From positions 12,239,213 to 12,303,212 of the forward strand of contig NC_092574.1 in assembly GCF_037975245.1 (NCBI RefSeq): a stretch of DNA of 64,000 nucleotides. Reading direction: 5' to 3'. The translations under genes were made by a program, and so were the position numbers. A model generated the notes under the pieces. It worked only from the letters and a program-made list of their open reading frames with translations, was not told the origin of the DNA and ran no database searches. How positions within the stretch are numbered: position 1 is the first letter of the stretch; each line of letters starts with the position of its first letter. This DNA is from Apostichopus japonicus. Its lineage: Eukaryota > Echinodermata > Holothuroidea > Aspidochirotida > Stichopodidae. This document shows, piece after piece, positions 12,201 to 25,065 of this stretch.

Positions 12201-14024
12201 TATATATAGAGTCCTGCCAATCATTTTCCAGTAGTTTTCAACTGGTTACCTCATGAGCTAATCTAGGTCAATGGGGGATGGGCATTTTGGGGGTCTACTG
12301 ACAGGGTTACCCCACCAATGTAAATGACTGGAAATGCCCATCCCTTACATATGAAGTGATACCTATCATTTTCCAGTAATTTTTCAACTGGTTATCTCAT
12401 GAGCTGACCTAAGTCAATGAGGGAATGGGCATTTTGGGGGTCTACTGGCAGGGGTACCCCCCCCCCCAATATAAATTACTGGAAATTCCCATCCCTTACA
12501 TATGAAGTGATACCATTTTCCCGTAGTTTTCAACTGGTTACATCATGAGCTCATCTAGGTCAATGGGGGATGGGCATTTTGGGGGTCTACTGGCAGGGGT
12601 ATCCCACCAATAAAAATTACTGGCAATGCCCATCAGTTGTATCTGAAGCCCTAACCAACATTTTCCCGTAGGTTTCAAGTGGTTACCTCATGAGCTGACC
12701 TAGGTCAGCCTTGAGGGGTCAATTATAGATCACTGGCAGGGGTACCCCACCACCAATAATTACTGGCAATGGCCATTTGTTGCTCTTGGGGCCATACCTG
12801 ACATATTGTACTTACTTTGATGTGTTACCATGAAAACTGATCTAGGTTAGCTATCAGGTGACTTTAAAATTGCTCTCCCAGCCACACCCACCACAGTCGG
12901 TTTGCCAGTCGTCTGGTTTCATATACAGGAATGCACTGTGAACATTGTGATGTACAAGGCAATTGGTTACCTTCCCAGCTAACCAAACCCTCTGGGATCC
13001 CGGTCTATTGGGATCATTATTAACATGATTAACATAATTATTAAGCTTTGAGAAATAACTTGGTGTTATGCTGTGCAAAGCTAATAATAATTTGGTAAAG
13101 CTGCTATTCCTGGCTTATAATTTGAGGGACCTAGATTTAAATGTATACCTCCCAATATGTTATAAAATTTTAATGTAAATGTATGTTTATGATAATGTGA
13201 GTTATCATGTGCTATATCTGTATCTGTGCTTACACGTATATCATATTTTCTGTTCACAGGTCAATAATGGTGCAGATTTTGGCTTCCTGAAGACAAGTGG
13301 GAGGCCATTTGTAGTTAAGAGAAACACTCTTTGTTCGTGAAGACTTAACTGGTGTCGATTTGGGGTACCACTTTAAAACGAAAGTCATGAGGAACCCTTG
13401 CCCAAGATTCAACTTTGCATTATTGTGCAGTGCTATACTTTTGCGATTCATGTTTGATCCATTAACTTGTCTTAACTTTGTTGGAAAAAAAAAATCAGAT
13501 TTTCAGATTTTATTTACAGTGATTTCTTCTCTATCTGTCGAAAGTCAGCCTTTTGTAGACATCAGAAGTTTTATCAGAAATAAATACTGCCAACGTACAC
13601 ATTATTTGTGTTTCTTCTGCTCTCTTTTCTTTCAGTGATACTAGTCAGTGAAACTAGTCGGGTTTAATTCTTTCAGTGAATTTAGTCAGTGCAACTAGTC
13701 AGTCGATACCGACTAAGAAAGGTTAGTCGGGAGAGGCACCATCCTGACTAATGTAAAACCTGCTATAAACTAGTCGGTGGCTCATATAAATTAGTCGGTA
13801 AAGACCGACTAATGTCACCAACTAATGTAACTGACTAATATACATTTACCAACTAAGAAATTGTTGATCGACTAAGCTTACGGACTAAGATGACCGACTA
13901 AGAAATCCAACTGACTAAGGAATAAATTAGTCGGTATAGCAACTGACTAAGGCTATGTTAGTCGGGAGAGGCACCAGATGGACTAACGTTTTGTTAGTCG
14001 GTGAACCAATTTAAGTTTTCAGTG
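9254..14024. mobile_element. 4.8-kb DNA transposon, TSD TA, with subterminal repeats
   Basis: Ends are CACTGAAAA on the left and TTTTCAGTG on the right, flanked by TA on both sides (9252-9253 and 14025-14026). The second copy has the empty site GCCCC-TA-CTTG at 48461-48470, which proves the limits. Both subterminal zones (9.27-9.53 and 13.63-14.02 kb) are packed with GACTAA/TTAGTC/GTCGGT words in both orientations, as transposase-binding arrays often are. The interior holds the nested foldback element (11491-13005) and only short open frames (11078-11338; an exon-like stretch after an acceptor at about 13261), so it is probably non-autonomous or decayed. A TA duplication suggests a Tc1/mariner-type target, but CACTG termini are not typical of it; superfamily unassigned. 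Confidence 0.85.
11491..13005. mobile_element. Nested foldback element with internal tandem units
   Basis: Two long arms are reverse complements of each other. The left arm starts near GGTTTGGTTAGCTGGGAAGG and the right arm ends with its complement. TA flanks both ends. Within the arms a unit of roughly 110-130 bp recurs, with words such as GGATGGGCATTT, GGGGTACCCC and CTCATGAGCTGACCTAGGTC, first in one orientation and then in the other. The whole insert can fold into a giant hairpin. No coding capacity is seen. Confidence 0.75.
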
Positions 14025-14026
14025 TA

Positions 14027-15966
14027 CTTGATACTACAAGTCATGATAGTTTTACTTAATCAACATGATTAAAGTAAAATCCAAACCCCTCTTTAATCGC
14101 ATTCACCCTAGTTAGTAATCCTTTTAATAATGTTTAGAGAACAAGTTACAAAACTGGTATAAAAAGGTGAGTTTTGATGTTGATCTATTTCCCCATATTA
14201 ACCTGTCAGCCCATTCACCAGCTGTTGTGAGTTTCGTCTCAGATGACGTGGATTCAGCATTAAGTTGAAAATGTATACTTTTAAAGTAAATTTTATTTGT
14301 AAATATGTGAAATAATTAAGTATTTTGTTAATTAATTAATGAAATGTCTTCTTTGTCGTCTATATGTAGACCTAATTCGTTTTAAGAGCCATCTAAAATA
14401 ACAAAGACGCCTTTATATCATGAAAAGTTCATATTCGCGTATTTATTGTTATATAAATCGGCACATCTTAAATGTTTCTATATTCTTCGTCAACTTGCAT
14501 TCTCAAAGAAGATTTTTAGTACATATTCTTATATTTAGTACATGATCATAGAACCATCTCCTAAGAGCGTATATGCCCAAATGCTAAAGGATAGTTGCGA
14601 CATATTGCTAATAATTTAAGTAAAGTGTAGCATAAGTTAATCTTCGTTAGCCAAAGTAAAGATAAACTTCATATTGAAAAAGAAATGCGCTTCGTAAGAA
14701 CACCAAAACATGCATACTTTGGTCTCGTTCTGCCAACACATACTTTCAATTGGTCGTTCTGCGTTCAAACGGATAGGTACAGAGTGCGTCAAAACAACGG
14801 ATGCTCCTCTTGCAGTTTTTTGTTGTTGAAGATATTACTCTGTTAAAATTCTTTAAATAATTGAAGTTAACTTCTGAAGTAATTTACGCGTCACATTCAG
14901 TTTTTAAATACGAAATCCGGCAGAGAGAAACAGATCTCTTAAATTGTTTAGGAAATGAAAACTTTTTAAAGATTCTTTTGAAGTCTTATTGTCACCTTAT
15001 TATGTATTGGACTTTTATACAGTACATAGGTTGTATTAGAGAACGTGTATGTATATACGTTTATGTAATATCCGGTGCGTTTGTTAATGCAGTATGCATG
15101 CGTAAAGCTTAACCAGCTCGCTTTCAAGTATATAAGGGTAGAATTAACAGGAAAGCTACCAACTCATGTTAATCAGCACTTTTGAAGCATTCAGTGCAAG
15201 GCATACAGAATTTGCTATCTGCAGGTTAATTGTGACGAATGACGAGGAAAGATATGAGGATTGAGGCTTTCGGGGCGTTTGGGCCTTGATAGATACGGGG
15301 AAAGGAAATGTCGGTTCCTGCCTGGAATCATGGAAATTTATATTTACCCCTTTTGCAGTTTGTTTGGAAAAAAAGAAGCTCATAGAAAATAGTTTTGAGA
15401 AACATTACTTTATTGTCAAAGACTAAGCTATATAACTATAGCACTGTTCATGAGATGTTTAGCTACCCACTCTACTACCACTTACACATTTAAAAAAGGT
15501 CGATTAATAAGTTTTCAAAAAATCATCGAATATCAACTTCAAACTAATAACTAGAAGTATAGTTAATTGATGGCGAATCACTTCATTAAAATTCTTTAGG
15601 ATGTCTCTTGTTCCAAAGATTTCCACCTTCCGGTTGCAGTTTGCAATCTCGCTCATTGGTCCCAAATTGAAAACAAACGACAAAACGACATATTGATTTA
15701 TAGCATGGCGACATTAGACTTAAAACAAAACTGCAGATTATTTATTGAAAGCAATTCTCCGTTCTCTTGTTATAGAAGGAAAAGGAAATAAAATGAAATC
15801 TAGGAGAAGTTGTAAGACATGCTACCCGACTAAGTTTAACTCTAAAATTATGGATAAAAGTGATTGGAAAAATAGATTATTAATAGCAATACCAGCTGCC
15901 ACATATTCTCTAAATAATTTGAATTCCAAGTTGCTGCTTCAGGAATTAAAATTCAACGCGTTTCAA
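14027..15966. other. Downstream flank of C3-A, no gene seen
   Basis: Colinear with 48468-50416 and nearly identical. It holds the presumed C3-A 3'UTR, with an AATAAA on the minus strand at about 15741-15746, 220 nt past the stop. Open frames at 14861-15112 (+) and 15156-15383 (-) are conserved between copies only as much as the non-coding DNA around them. Confidence 0.5.
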
Positions 15967-16072
15967 TTAGTTGCAGCCACTGTTACCATCACGGATAGGT
16001 ATTCGGACTTCCCTGTGATATTTATTTCTCCAACGTGTCATAATTGAATTGTTGTCAATGACGTAGCGATAC
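15967..16072 (-). CDS. C3: C3-A last exon (end of C345C, stop)
   Basis: Acceptor TTATCTGTAG, entry phase 2. It encodes [14 protein letters not shown], then a basic stretch and the end DGNSGCN with stop TAA. C3 proteins likewise end in a Y-x-I-x-D...W...GC pattern. Copy 2 differs by two silent changes only. Confidence 0.85.
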
Positions 16073-19000
16073 CTACAGATAAATAAAAACAGAGGTTTAG
16101 ACGGTTGGTGGTAGTATAATGAGATGTTGTGATACTGGACCTAAGCATTTGTACTATACACCCAATAAGTAGTGATTACCATCCACAAAAGTATATATAT
16201 ATATATTGCAGACAACGCTTACATTTCTAACCAATTAGTGAGCTGTTGGCCTTAAAAATAACTGCAGACATGTTCGGCTAATTTTATTACTTTTGAAGCT
16301 AAAGGAAAGTTTTCTCTTCATGATATCAAAATCTCATGTCTTATTAAAGTAAAGCACGTAAAGATATAGCCATGTTACACTGAAAAAGAACCACTTGCGT
16401 ACCAGCATTGAAGACCACACTGTATTCATATTATTCGTGGTAATTCTGGGAACAAGGCAATTTTCCTATGTGTGATTTAACTGTTAGTCGAAATGTTACT
16501 ATCACAAGCATTATATATAGTCATGACTTATTTCACAGAGTATCCCAGTGATAGAAACTACGACATGTAAATTGTTATCTTATTATCACATATATGAAGA
16601 TTTTGTTTGAAACACTAGACATTGTTGATGGTTACTTATTCCCACCAGACAAACTGTATACTTTACTCAAATACATTTATCACACGCCTATATCTTTTCT
16701 ACTAAAATGTTAGCGGGTTGTCCTTGAAATGTTTCAAAAAAAGTTCACAATTAGACATCATAAATTCAACAGACAGACAAGATTAACTAGTATGGTATTT
16801 CCCTAATGTTGCGGTTCATTAATTAAGTAACATAATAAACTTACAATTTATACCAGTATTTTGTCCATTATGCCTGTCTATTTGCAAGAAAAGTAGCTAC
16901 AAATATAGACATGTCTTCGCAAATGTGTAAAACAAATTCAGTTTTGTCAACGGACAACCCATCTAATGAAATTCAAAGTTCGCCTCTTCTCATCGTTATA
17001 TATATGTTACAGTATTACGTAACATAACATATCATGTTATGCTTCGTTGGAATCTACATACACTCACCCTTTAACCGCACCATTCCCGTCTGGTTCTGTA
17101 TACTCCAATGTATTACTGCCAATTAACAAGTACCGCCTAAGTCTTATATTGGGACAACGACAAGCTCTGCTGAGCCAGAACTCACGAGAGTCATGCATAT
17201 GGACATCTCTTTCATCACCTTTGGAATCGAAAGAAAGGCTTGTAATTAGATATCGTTTTCTATGGAATACTGGAAACATCATACAAATGGCAGCATTAGT
17301 TTAAACCCTTGATGGTTGAAATGTATAAATAAATGTCTTCAAATATAAACAGAAAGTTAAGTTGGCGCACGTTTTGGACATCATGAGATATCGCAGAATT
17401 AATTTAAAAAAAATTGTGTTGATTCTGTGCAGCTTCGATACTGTTATAAAAACTAAAATCGGACAAATCGTAAATCGTACCAAAATCAGACAATTTCGAT
17501 AGCAATAAGTGTAGCAAGTCAACACATGGGCTGCCATCGTTTATAACATCTGTTTTTTTGGTTCCTGTGCGATTAAAGTCTTCTTTTTAATCTTTTGTGC
17601 TTATTTAATGTTCTTGGTTTCCATTTAAGGCTATTGATGTCAAGACCACAACTATACTCACTGCTACGTGGAATCCATCACAATGTTCCCTAATTCTGAC
17701 TGCAGATTGAAGTTTACAGAATGTTTGGTATCTGTCGGTTGTTTCGTACAGTATTTCTATAGTATAGTCGTTGCTGACTATTACAGAGGACCATCCAACA
17801 AACAACAAATTAATACGTTGAATGGCAGCGATTAGTAACCATATTATACCAGCAAGTCTATTTTTGAACTGTACAAATGGGGTTACCACGACTAGCATTT
17901 TATAACACAATATATATAGCATTTATATTGTTGTAGTAATGTTGAAGTTCCTCCATAAATCCGTCTGCAAATGTCTTTTTAATACTGCATAAACATTCAA
18001 ATTATTAATTGTCGGCACAGCGAGTGGTAAGTCATAGCCTTTATACTTTCTGGTTTATTTTCAAGTAATTCGACGTTTGAATAATGCTGTGTCCAAAAAT
18101 GTCAAGGCAACGAAAGTTTCTCTTTCGAATGTAACTTAATTAGTGCTATCTAAAGATGTTCATTTGGTGAACGAAACTATATATTTCGTACTATTTTTAA
18201 CGTATATTTCCTCCATTTGTCATTACCTTTCTTAATTGGATGCAAAATAGTTGCGTTGACGACTTTGTATCCGTCTTCCTCTCGTATGTTCGTTACCTGC
18301 AAATGATAAACTAAACGAAGAAGAACAAAAGACATCGAAATATTATGAAAAAATATCTTGGACATGTTTTGAATAGACTGCAGGATAAACAAACACCATG
18401 GTACTGTGATAATTGTCAATATTTTGTGTATAAAGTCAAAACGCTAATAATTGCTAGTCAAACTAAAGTGTGCGCTACCATGCTATTTGTTGCATCATCA
18501 CTACTTGCAAGCATCGAACTAAAGGATAAACTTTAGACAGAATTTTAGTATGGATGGTTGATAATCCAACAAGAAATGCAATAATTTCAACGGCTGGTGT
18601 TAATGTTATCGGTTTTCAAGAAGTTCACTTTTAAAATATTTTGAAATGACCAGAATATATCATTTGCATATTCTGAAGACTCAACCACTATAGCAGTTAT
18701 GTATCTGAGACCATATCTCCTTGAAAAATTAAGTCGTACATTCTGATGACTCAACCTCTATAGCAGTAATGTATCTGAGATCCTAATTTCCTTGATAAAT
18801 TAGGTCGTACATTCTGATGACTCAACCACTATAGCAGTTATGTATCTGAGACCATATCTCCTTGAAAAATTAAGTCGTACAATCTGATGACTCAACCTCT
18901 ATAGCAGTAATGTATCTGAGATTCTAATTTCTTTGACAATTAAGTCGTTCATTCTGATGACTCAACCACTACAGCAGTAATGGATCTGAGACCATATCTT

Positions 19001-20703
19001 CTTGAAAAATTCAGTAGTACATTCTGATGACTCAACCTCTATAGCAGTAATGTATCTGAGATCCTAATTTCCTTGATAAATTAGGTCGTACATTCTGATG
19101 ACTCAACCACTATAGCAGTAATGTATCTGAGACCATATCTCCTTGAAAAATTAAGTCGTTCATTCTGATGACTCAACCACTATAGCAGTAATGGATCTGA
19201 GACCATATCTCCTTGACAAATAACCTGTGAGTATCTTCTCGCTCACTGTAAGGTGCTAGTGAGAAGTTGCTCACTGTCATACTCATGAGAAGTTGCCCAC
19301 TGCCTTAATGCTTTCTACTAATTAGGGATTTCGATTACTCACTGTTGGAACAAAAGAATTTACTCGGGAGGAATCTTAATTTTCTCACTTGCTCATAGTT
19401 GTGCAGTTGAGTTTGTGTTGAATACTCAGACTGCTCACTCTTTAGTAATGTCAAGTTAATCTAGTTGGTCACTATGCATTTAGCAAATTAGATTAATGGT
19501 AAGGTATTGCGGCCCGTTTGCAGACTCGTTCCTCGCGTATATATCTCTCACTGGTCCAACCATTAAAGGTATCTCCACTCTTTTCTGGTTTCTCACATGC
19601 GCTGTGTTGAAACTGTTGACTATCGGCGAGCGTTGCAATACCAACGTCCACTTGGAGATTGTTTTCATTAGTAGATGATGATAATGAATAGGATATATTA
19701 GTATTTTGAAAATTCATATCAGATGTTTAATACTGCTGTGTAGCCTACGGCCAATGTCGATGCTGTGAGGATTGCACACAACGTCTTCAGTGATGATGAC
19801 AATTAAGGCATATCTGTGACAGATGAAAAGATCTTATGTCAAAATATACTTACCATATGTTTGAGCACTAACACACGCAGCGATCAATAGTTCACCACTA
19901 TCCGGACTATCAAAACAAGGAGGGCATTCACCTTGAAAGAAGATAGAAAAAGGTGATGTAAACACACGTATTGTCAAAGAACGGTTCCGTGCCAAGTTAG
20001 CTTCATACCTAATGAATGAATTCACTCCAAGAAAAGATTGATCACTCCGAACACTTTCAATCGATTTCTCACGTGTTTGCAGTTAAGAATTTATTTTATA
20101 TTTATAAAGACATATTAAAACTGAAGAAGTTAACTCATAAACATCTGTGCAGAAGTTTTACTTTACACCGAGTATAGCAGTTTACTTCGATCATTTCAAA
20201 TGTTTAGCTTTGATGACAGAATGATATTCTTATCACTCTTCATTTGCAAAGCTTTGAGAATTAGAATAATCTTGTTGGTTCAATTGATCGATTCAGCTCT
20301 AAGGAGGCATTAGCTGATGTTAAAGAATGACCTTATGCCTAGAATGACCTAAGAATGACCTTAGGCAGAATTTAAAAGACTCGAAATGTTATAGTCAAAG
20401 ACAAATTATTATATGTTACATTTAATGCTGAAACTTTGCAATACTCCTTTAATGGTATATATGATGACTTCAGCTCCTCAGTCCGCACTGTAAGCCTAAC
20501 TTTTAATATTTATCCATTGCTTTAAAAATTAGAAAAATATTCTAGATTTCTAATGTACCATTAATACGCTTTTGTGTCCATATGGATGTTTTCATTTTGA
20601 ATCTTGTGTTGCATCTGAGGTACTAAATTCGACACAATGGTCGCTGTGTTACACTAAGTAGTCCATGCTCATTAAATTGATGAATTCAGATGTTTAAATG
20701 GTC

Positions 20704-20778
<75 letters not shown>

Positions 20779-23700
20779 GTGTATATGTGTGTTTGTGATG
20801 GTGTAGACATTCATATGGACAGATAGAACTATTTTGTAACGGTCTACAAGATGTCAAAAGTAGCTTTGTTTTGTAGCTAGGTCATCCTTCAAAAGAGAAT
20901 ACTCCTCCTGAAAAATGGAGTAATTTGCTTTGTTATTGCACTACTGAAAATCTGTTTTGAGATAACCAAGTTAAGAATGTCTGTGTGGTCTGATCTGCAT
21001 TGTCATGCCATGTTGTGGATTATTGCCCCAATATTGTCTCTTTGCTTGTAGGTATACCATTATTGTATACAAGTATAGATAATACAATGGAAGTATGTAC
21101 ATCTCGTAATTAATCTACCAATTATGTTAATGACTTGAATTGTATTTCTTCAGGTAGATATAAAAGAGATCGTGGTACATTTAAATGAAGCACACTGTTC
21201 CAGTTTTCCTTATGTTTTAATGTGGTTGCGTTACAAGTCATGATAAAAAGAAGTGTGACAAACTGTAGTCTAATGAAATGTTTTTATTACGGGATGAACA
21301 TTTACTCCGAGAAGGTATCTTTGCCTAGGTACTAAACTGATGTGGTGATGGTGCAGGGCTTTCCGCGAGAACTCTATTCGAGACAACCCCGCTCCCATTT
21401 CCTCCTTCCGTGCCCGCCTCCATCATAACAGATGCAACCGGAAATATTACTTTCATGGAAAATAACCCCTGAATGATACAATAATAAAACATATTTGATT
21501 ATATTTTAAACTGTAAGAGATTATAATGACTTGAACGGTTTGCATCAGGATAGTGCCAATTAAACTGAGCCAATTAGAAGCACAATGGACTATTCATAGA
21601 ATCGATTTACCTCCATACAACCGGACTAATTATTCACTAGTGTAGAAAATGACGTGGGAATGGCTTTAACCTGCCGGTTAGGATAGTCAGTTGATCCCAT
21701 GAGGATGTTTTATATGCCTACTGTCATACGAGGGGTACAAACCTGACTTTTACATCACACATGAAATAAATTTCTATCAGCTCAGCTTTTATGACATGGA
21801 TCGACTTACTTGAAATACAAGTACATTCGTCATCGTTACACAGCGTCTGTACTACATTTGAACCTTCCCCTGTATAGAATTGTATGCACTCCTCATCTAT
21901 AAAAGAACAGATTGAAAAGATCATAAATAAAAACAATTGTGAAAACTCACTTCGAAACTAATGTGTGATATTTAAATATGCCTATATGATATGAACTACA
22001 TGCTGTTAATTGTTGACATAAGTTGCCAGTTTGAGCATGATTAAACGTTAAATAGCGAAGATGCTTTGCGCAGGCTATGCAACTGAACAAATCATGATCA
22101 TTATTCAATGCTATAGCCCGATTCAAGTCCTATATAAGACCCTTAGACGTCTGAATAATTTATGTAACAGCTGCAATGGACATTGCAAAGGTACACCTGT
22201 GATATCATCATATACGATGTGGAGTAATGATATGAGGCATCCTGTCTCTTAGAAGGGGGACATCTCCTCACGGACAACCAGACAGTCCAGATATGGGTAT
22301 CCCTGGGCAATTTATGACCCGAGAGCAATAAAATTAAGGAAATACTAAGGGGTTTACGAGGCGAACCCCGGAGCTCTGCAGAGACGCTGCTAGAAATCAT
22401 CGCAGCGTGTACAGAACTGAAAACATACGTGCAAAAGCTATGTGCACAACTAACGCTACATACAGCCTATTACGTAACAACCCATAAATATGCATAGGGT
22501 GCAAACCACAAAATTTGAATTTACTACAGTATTCTTGGAGTAGAATATTGAGAAGTTGGGAAGTGCATGGATAGAAAGTTTAAAAGACCATGTAAGGTTA
22601 TATGCAAATGTGAACTCGAAAACTTATGCCTGGCAAGTTGTGGCAACCGTATACATGTATAACGATTTAATACATTGGCATTGTATTCCATGTGTAGCCT
22701 ATAGGGTAGATACTGAGGAACAGAAGCAATTTACAGATACGTTTAACTTAAAATCAGGAAAATCATCACGCTTTATAAGAATTATTAGTTACTAACCTGG
22801 ATCGTAATAGTCATACACTCTAACAGCTGCGTGATGAATGTTGGTGACGTTGAATGCACACTCAGCCAGAAATTCAAAGCTTATAGAGCCTTCGCGTTGT
22901 ATGGGAAAGTAATCAGTATAGAAAATAACTGAATGGTCTGAAGATTCATATCTTGCTACAAGGCTATTGTCTTCTACGACCTGTAATTGGTTAAAAAGTT
23001 GCATGGATGAAGTTAACATATAACTCAGATAATGCGATCACGTGTTATAGCTGTATCAATAAATACTTACACAAAAACTTATTAATAATAATTATTACAG
23101 AGATAATATTAGTACCACGAAAGAAATTATTAACGAGTGTTAGCCTGAAAGTTGGTATATGTATTACACGAAAGAAATAATTGACAAAATATTAACCACT
23201 TGTGCAGATGTGTGATTTGATTTTTAAAATTATTATCACATTTTCAATTATAGCAATCATAATATAAAACAAAAACAAATATAGAAATGCCACTCAATAA
23301 CTGAAACTAGAGCCGTTCCTGCGTAGCTGTCCATGAGTTACAGCAATTTGTCAATGAGTTGAAGTTTGTTTGATAACTTATTGGAAAAGATGGAATGTTT
23401 ATGGTATGACTATAGGCAGTCATATGTCCTATCGATAATATCGTTAAATGTACGAGAAATCGATTTCTGATGAGTTGCGCACAACTGACAGTTCCGTTTT
23501 CTCGTTGTTTCATTCAAGTTCTATGATTGTGATTTGACGAAATCGGCATATGTCAAAATTGACACCTGACATCTGGTTAAAAGGACTTTATCACATGTCA
23601 TCCCGGTTACGCTTTAGATTGGAAGATATCGCATATCGAACAAAGACATGCTAATATGTACTATACGTAGCCTAAAGGTTATCTGTGTTTGTTGTTATGT

Positions 23701-24728
23701 GTTTGTTGTCGATATTTTAAAACCCTTGTCATGCAAAAAGAAATTTAAACGTAAAACATCATGAGCATAGTCTTTGCTCCAGCAACTATAGTTCAAAGAC
23801 GGTAAACGTTTTAAAATTGTAGGTTTTGTGATTTATTCATATTTCTGTAGTTTGAGGAAACTGCTGAGGATGTTCTTAAAACAGGCTTGTCTAAATATGG
23901 ACTACGGTATACTCTCACTATTATTGAGATGTTTTAAACATATACGTTGGTAAAAACATGATAGCTACCTCGTTCATGCAGTCATTAATCAAACAATGAT
24001 ATCAATACTACTGACACATACTGAACTTCATGCCTCCGAATAAAATATTACAAAAATAAATTGACATTGGTAGATTTTGTCACAACGAGTAAATGATCAA
24101 CATTACCTTTTCGCAGCTCGTCTTATTTGGAGTAAAACCTGTGAATAGTCCAAAATCTATAATACCCATGCTGGTGTTGGTGTCGCCCAAATAGCTACAA
24201 AAATCAGAACGTGCAGGTATATGTACGATTTAGTTGGAGGAAGTAACTTGTTTATAATTAACACCGCTATACACAGAAACAATAGAGATTTGCAATGTGT
24301 CAAATTTAGTCCAGGTGATGTCGGACTGGATAGTATAGGCTAACTACTAATTTTATCAACTAAATGAGCCTTAACCGAACAAATCATTTGTCTCTCAACA
24401 AAGACACCTAATGCTTTGAATTCTTACCATTCGAGAAACGGGATTACATTCTACTAATTGCAATGTGAATTAAATATTCCCAAACAACTGAATACGTAGT
24501 TTTCTATTCCACAACCATCATGTACAATTTTATCGTTTCTTCATGTGCCATTCAAAAGTAATTTTTACCTAGCTATGCACGTCAAGTTGTCATGTTCGTG
24601 TCCGATATACCTCTCGTTTTAAATATATATTTTGGAGGCTTTCCTTTCACAGAAATCAACTCGATTTTTCTTCAGTGAAACTCGTTAGCATGTTTTAAAA
24701 GAGTAATGAAGTCAATTTCACAAGGAAA

Positions 24729-24799
<71 letters not shown>

Positions 24800-25025
24800 G
24801 GATGTGCCCAGGATTTTCTGAGTGCCGGGTATACTGATCGCCGTCCTTTAGTCGATTTTTGAAGGTGATCAGATGCCAAATGCTGGCACTTGTGTAGCTT
24901 TATATAAATGTATATAAATATATATATATATTATTTATATATTTATATAGTAATATATATATATTACTTAAATATATATATATTTATTTATATTTGAATG
25001 TATATACATTTATATAAAGCTACAC

Positions 25026-25065
<40 letters not shown>

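Noticed and set aside
15156..15383. Minus-strand open frame conserved in both copies (75 residues)
   Set aside because: It was tested as C3 last exon, but has no C3-like W...GC ending. The exon at 15967-16072 fits in phase and sequence. Conservation is no greater than in surrounding DNA.
15745..16047. Plus-strand open frame of 100 residues
   Set aside because: Antisense to the C3-A last exon; the frame is not kept in copy 2 (50115-50497).
17047..17304. Plus-strand open frame, also 51511-51783
   Set aside because: Shadow of the C345C exon on the opposite strand.
18660..19215. CRISPR-like array
   Set aside because: Units are directly adjacent 70-mers without unique spacers, in an animal intron: a minisatellite.
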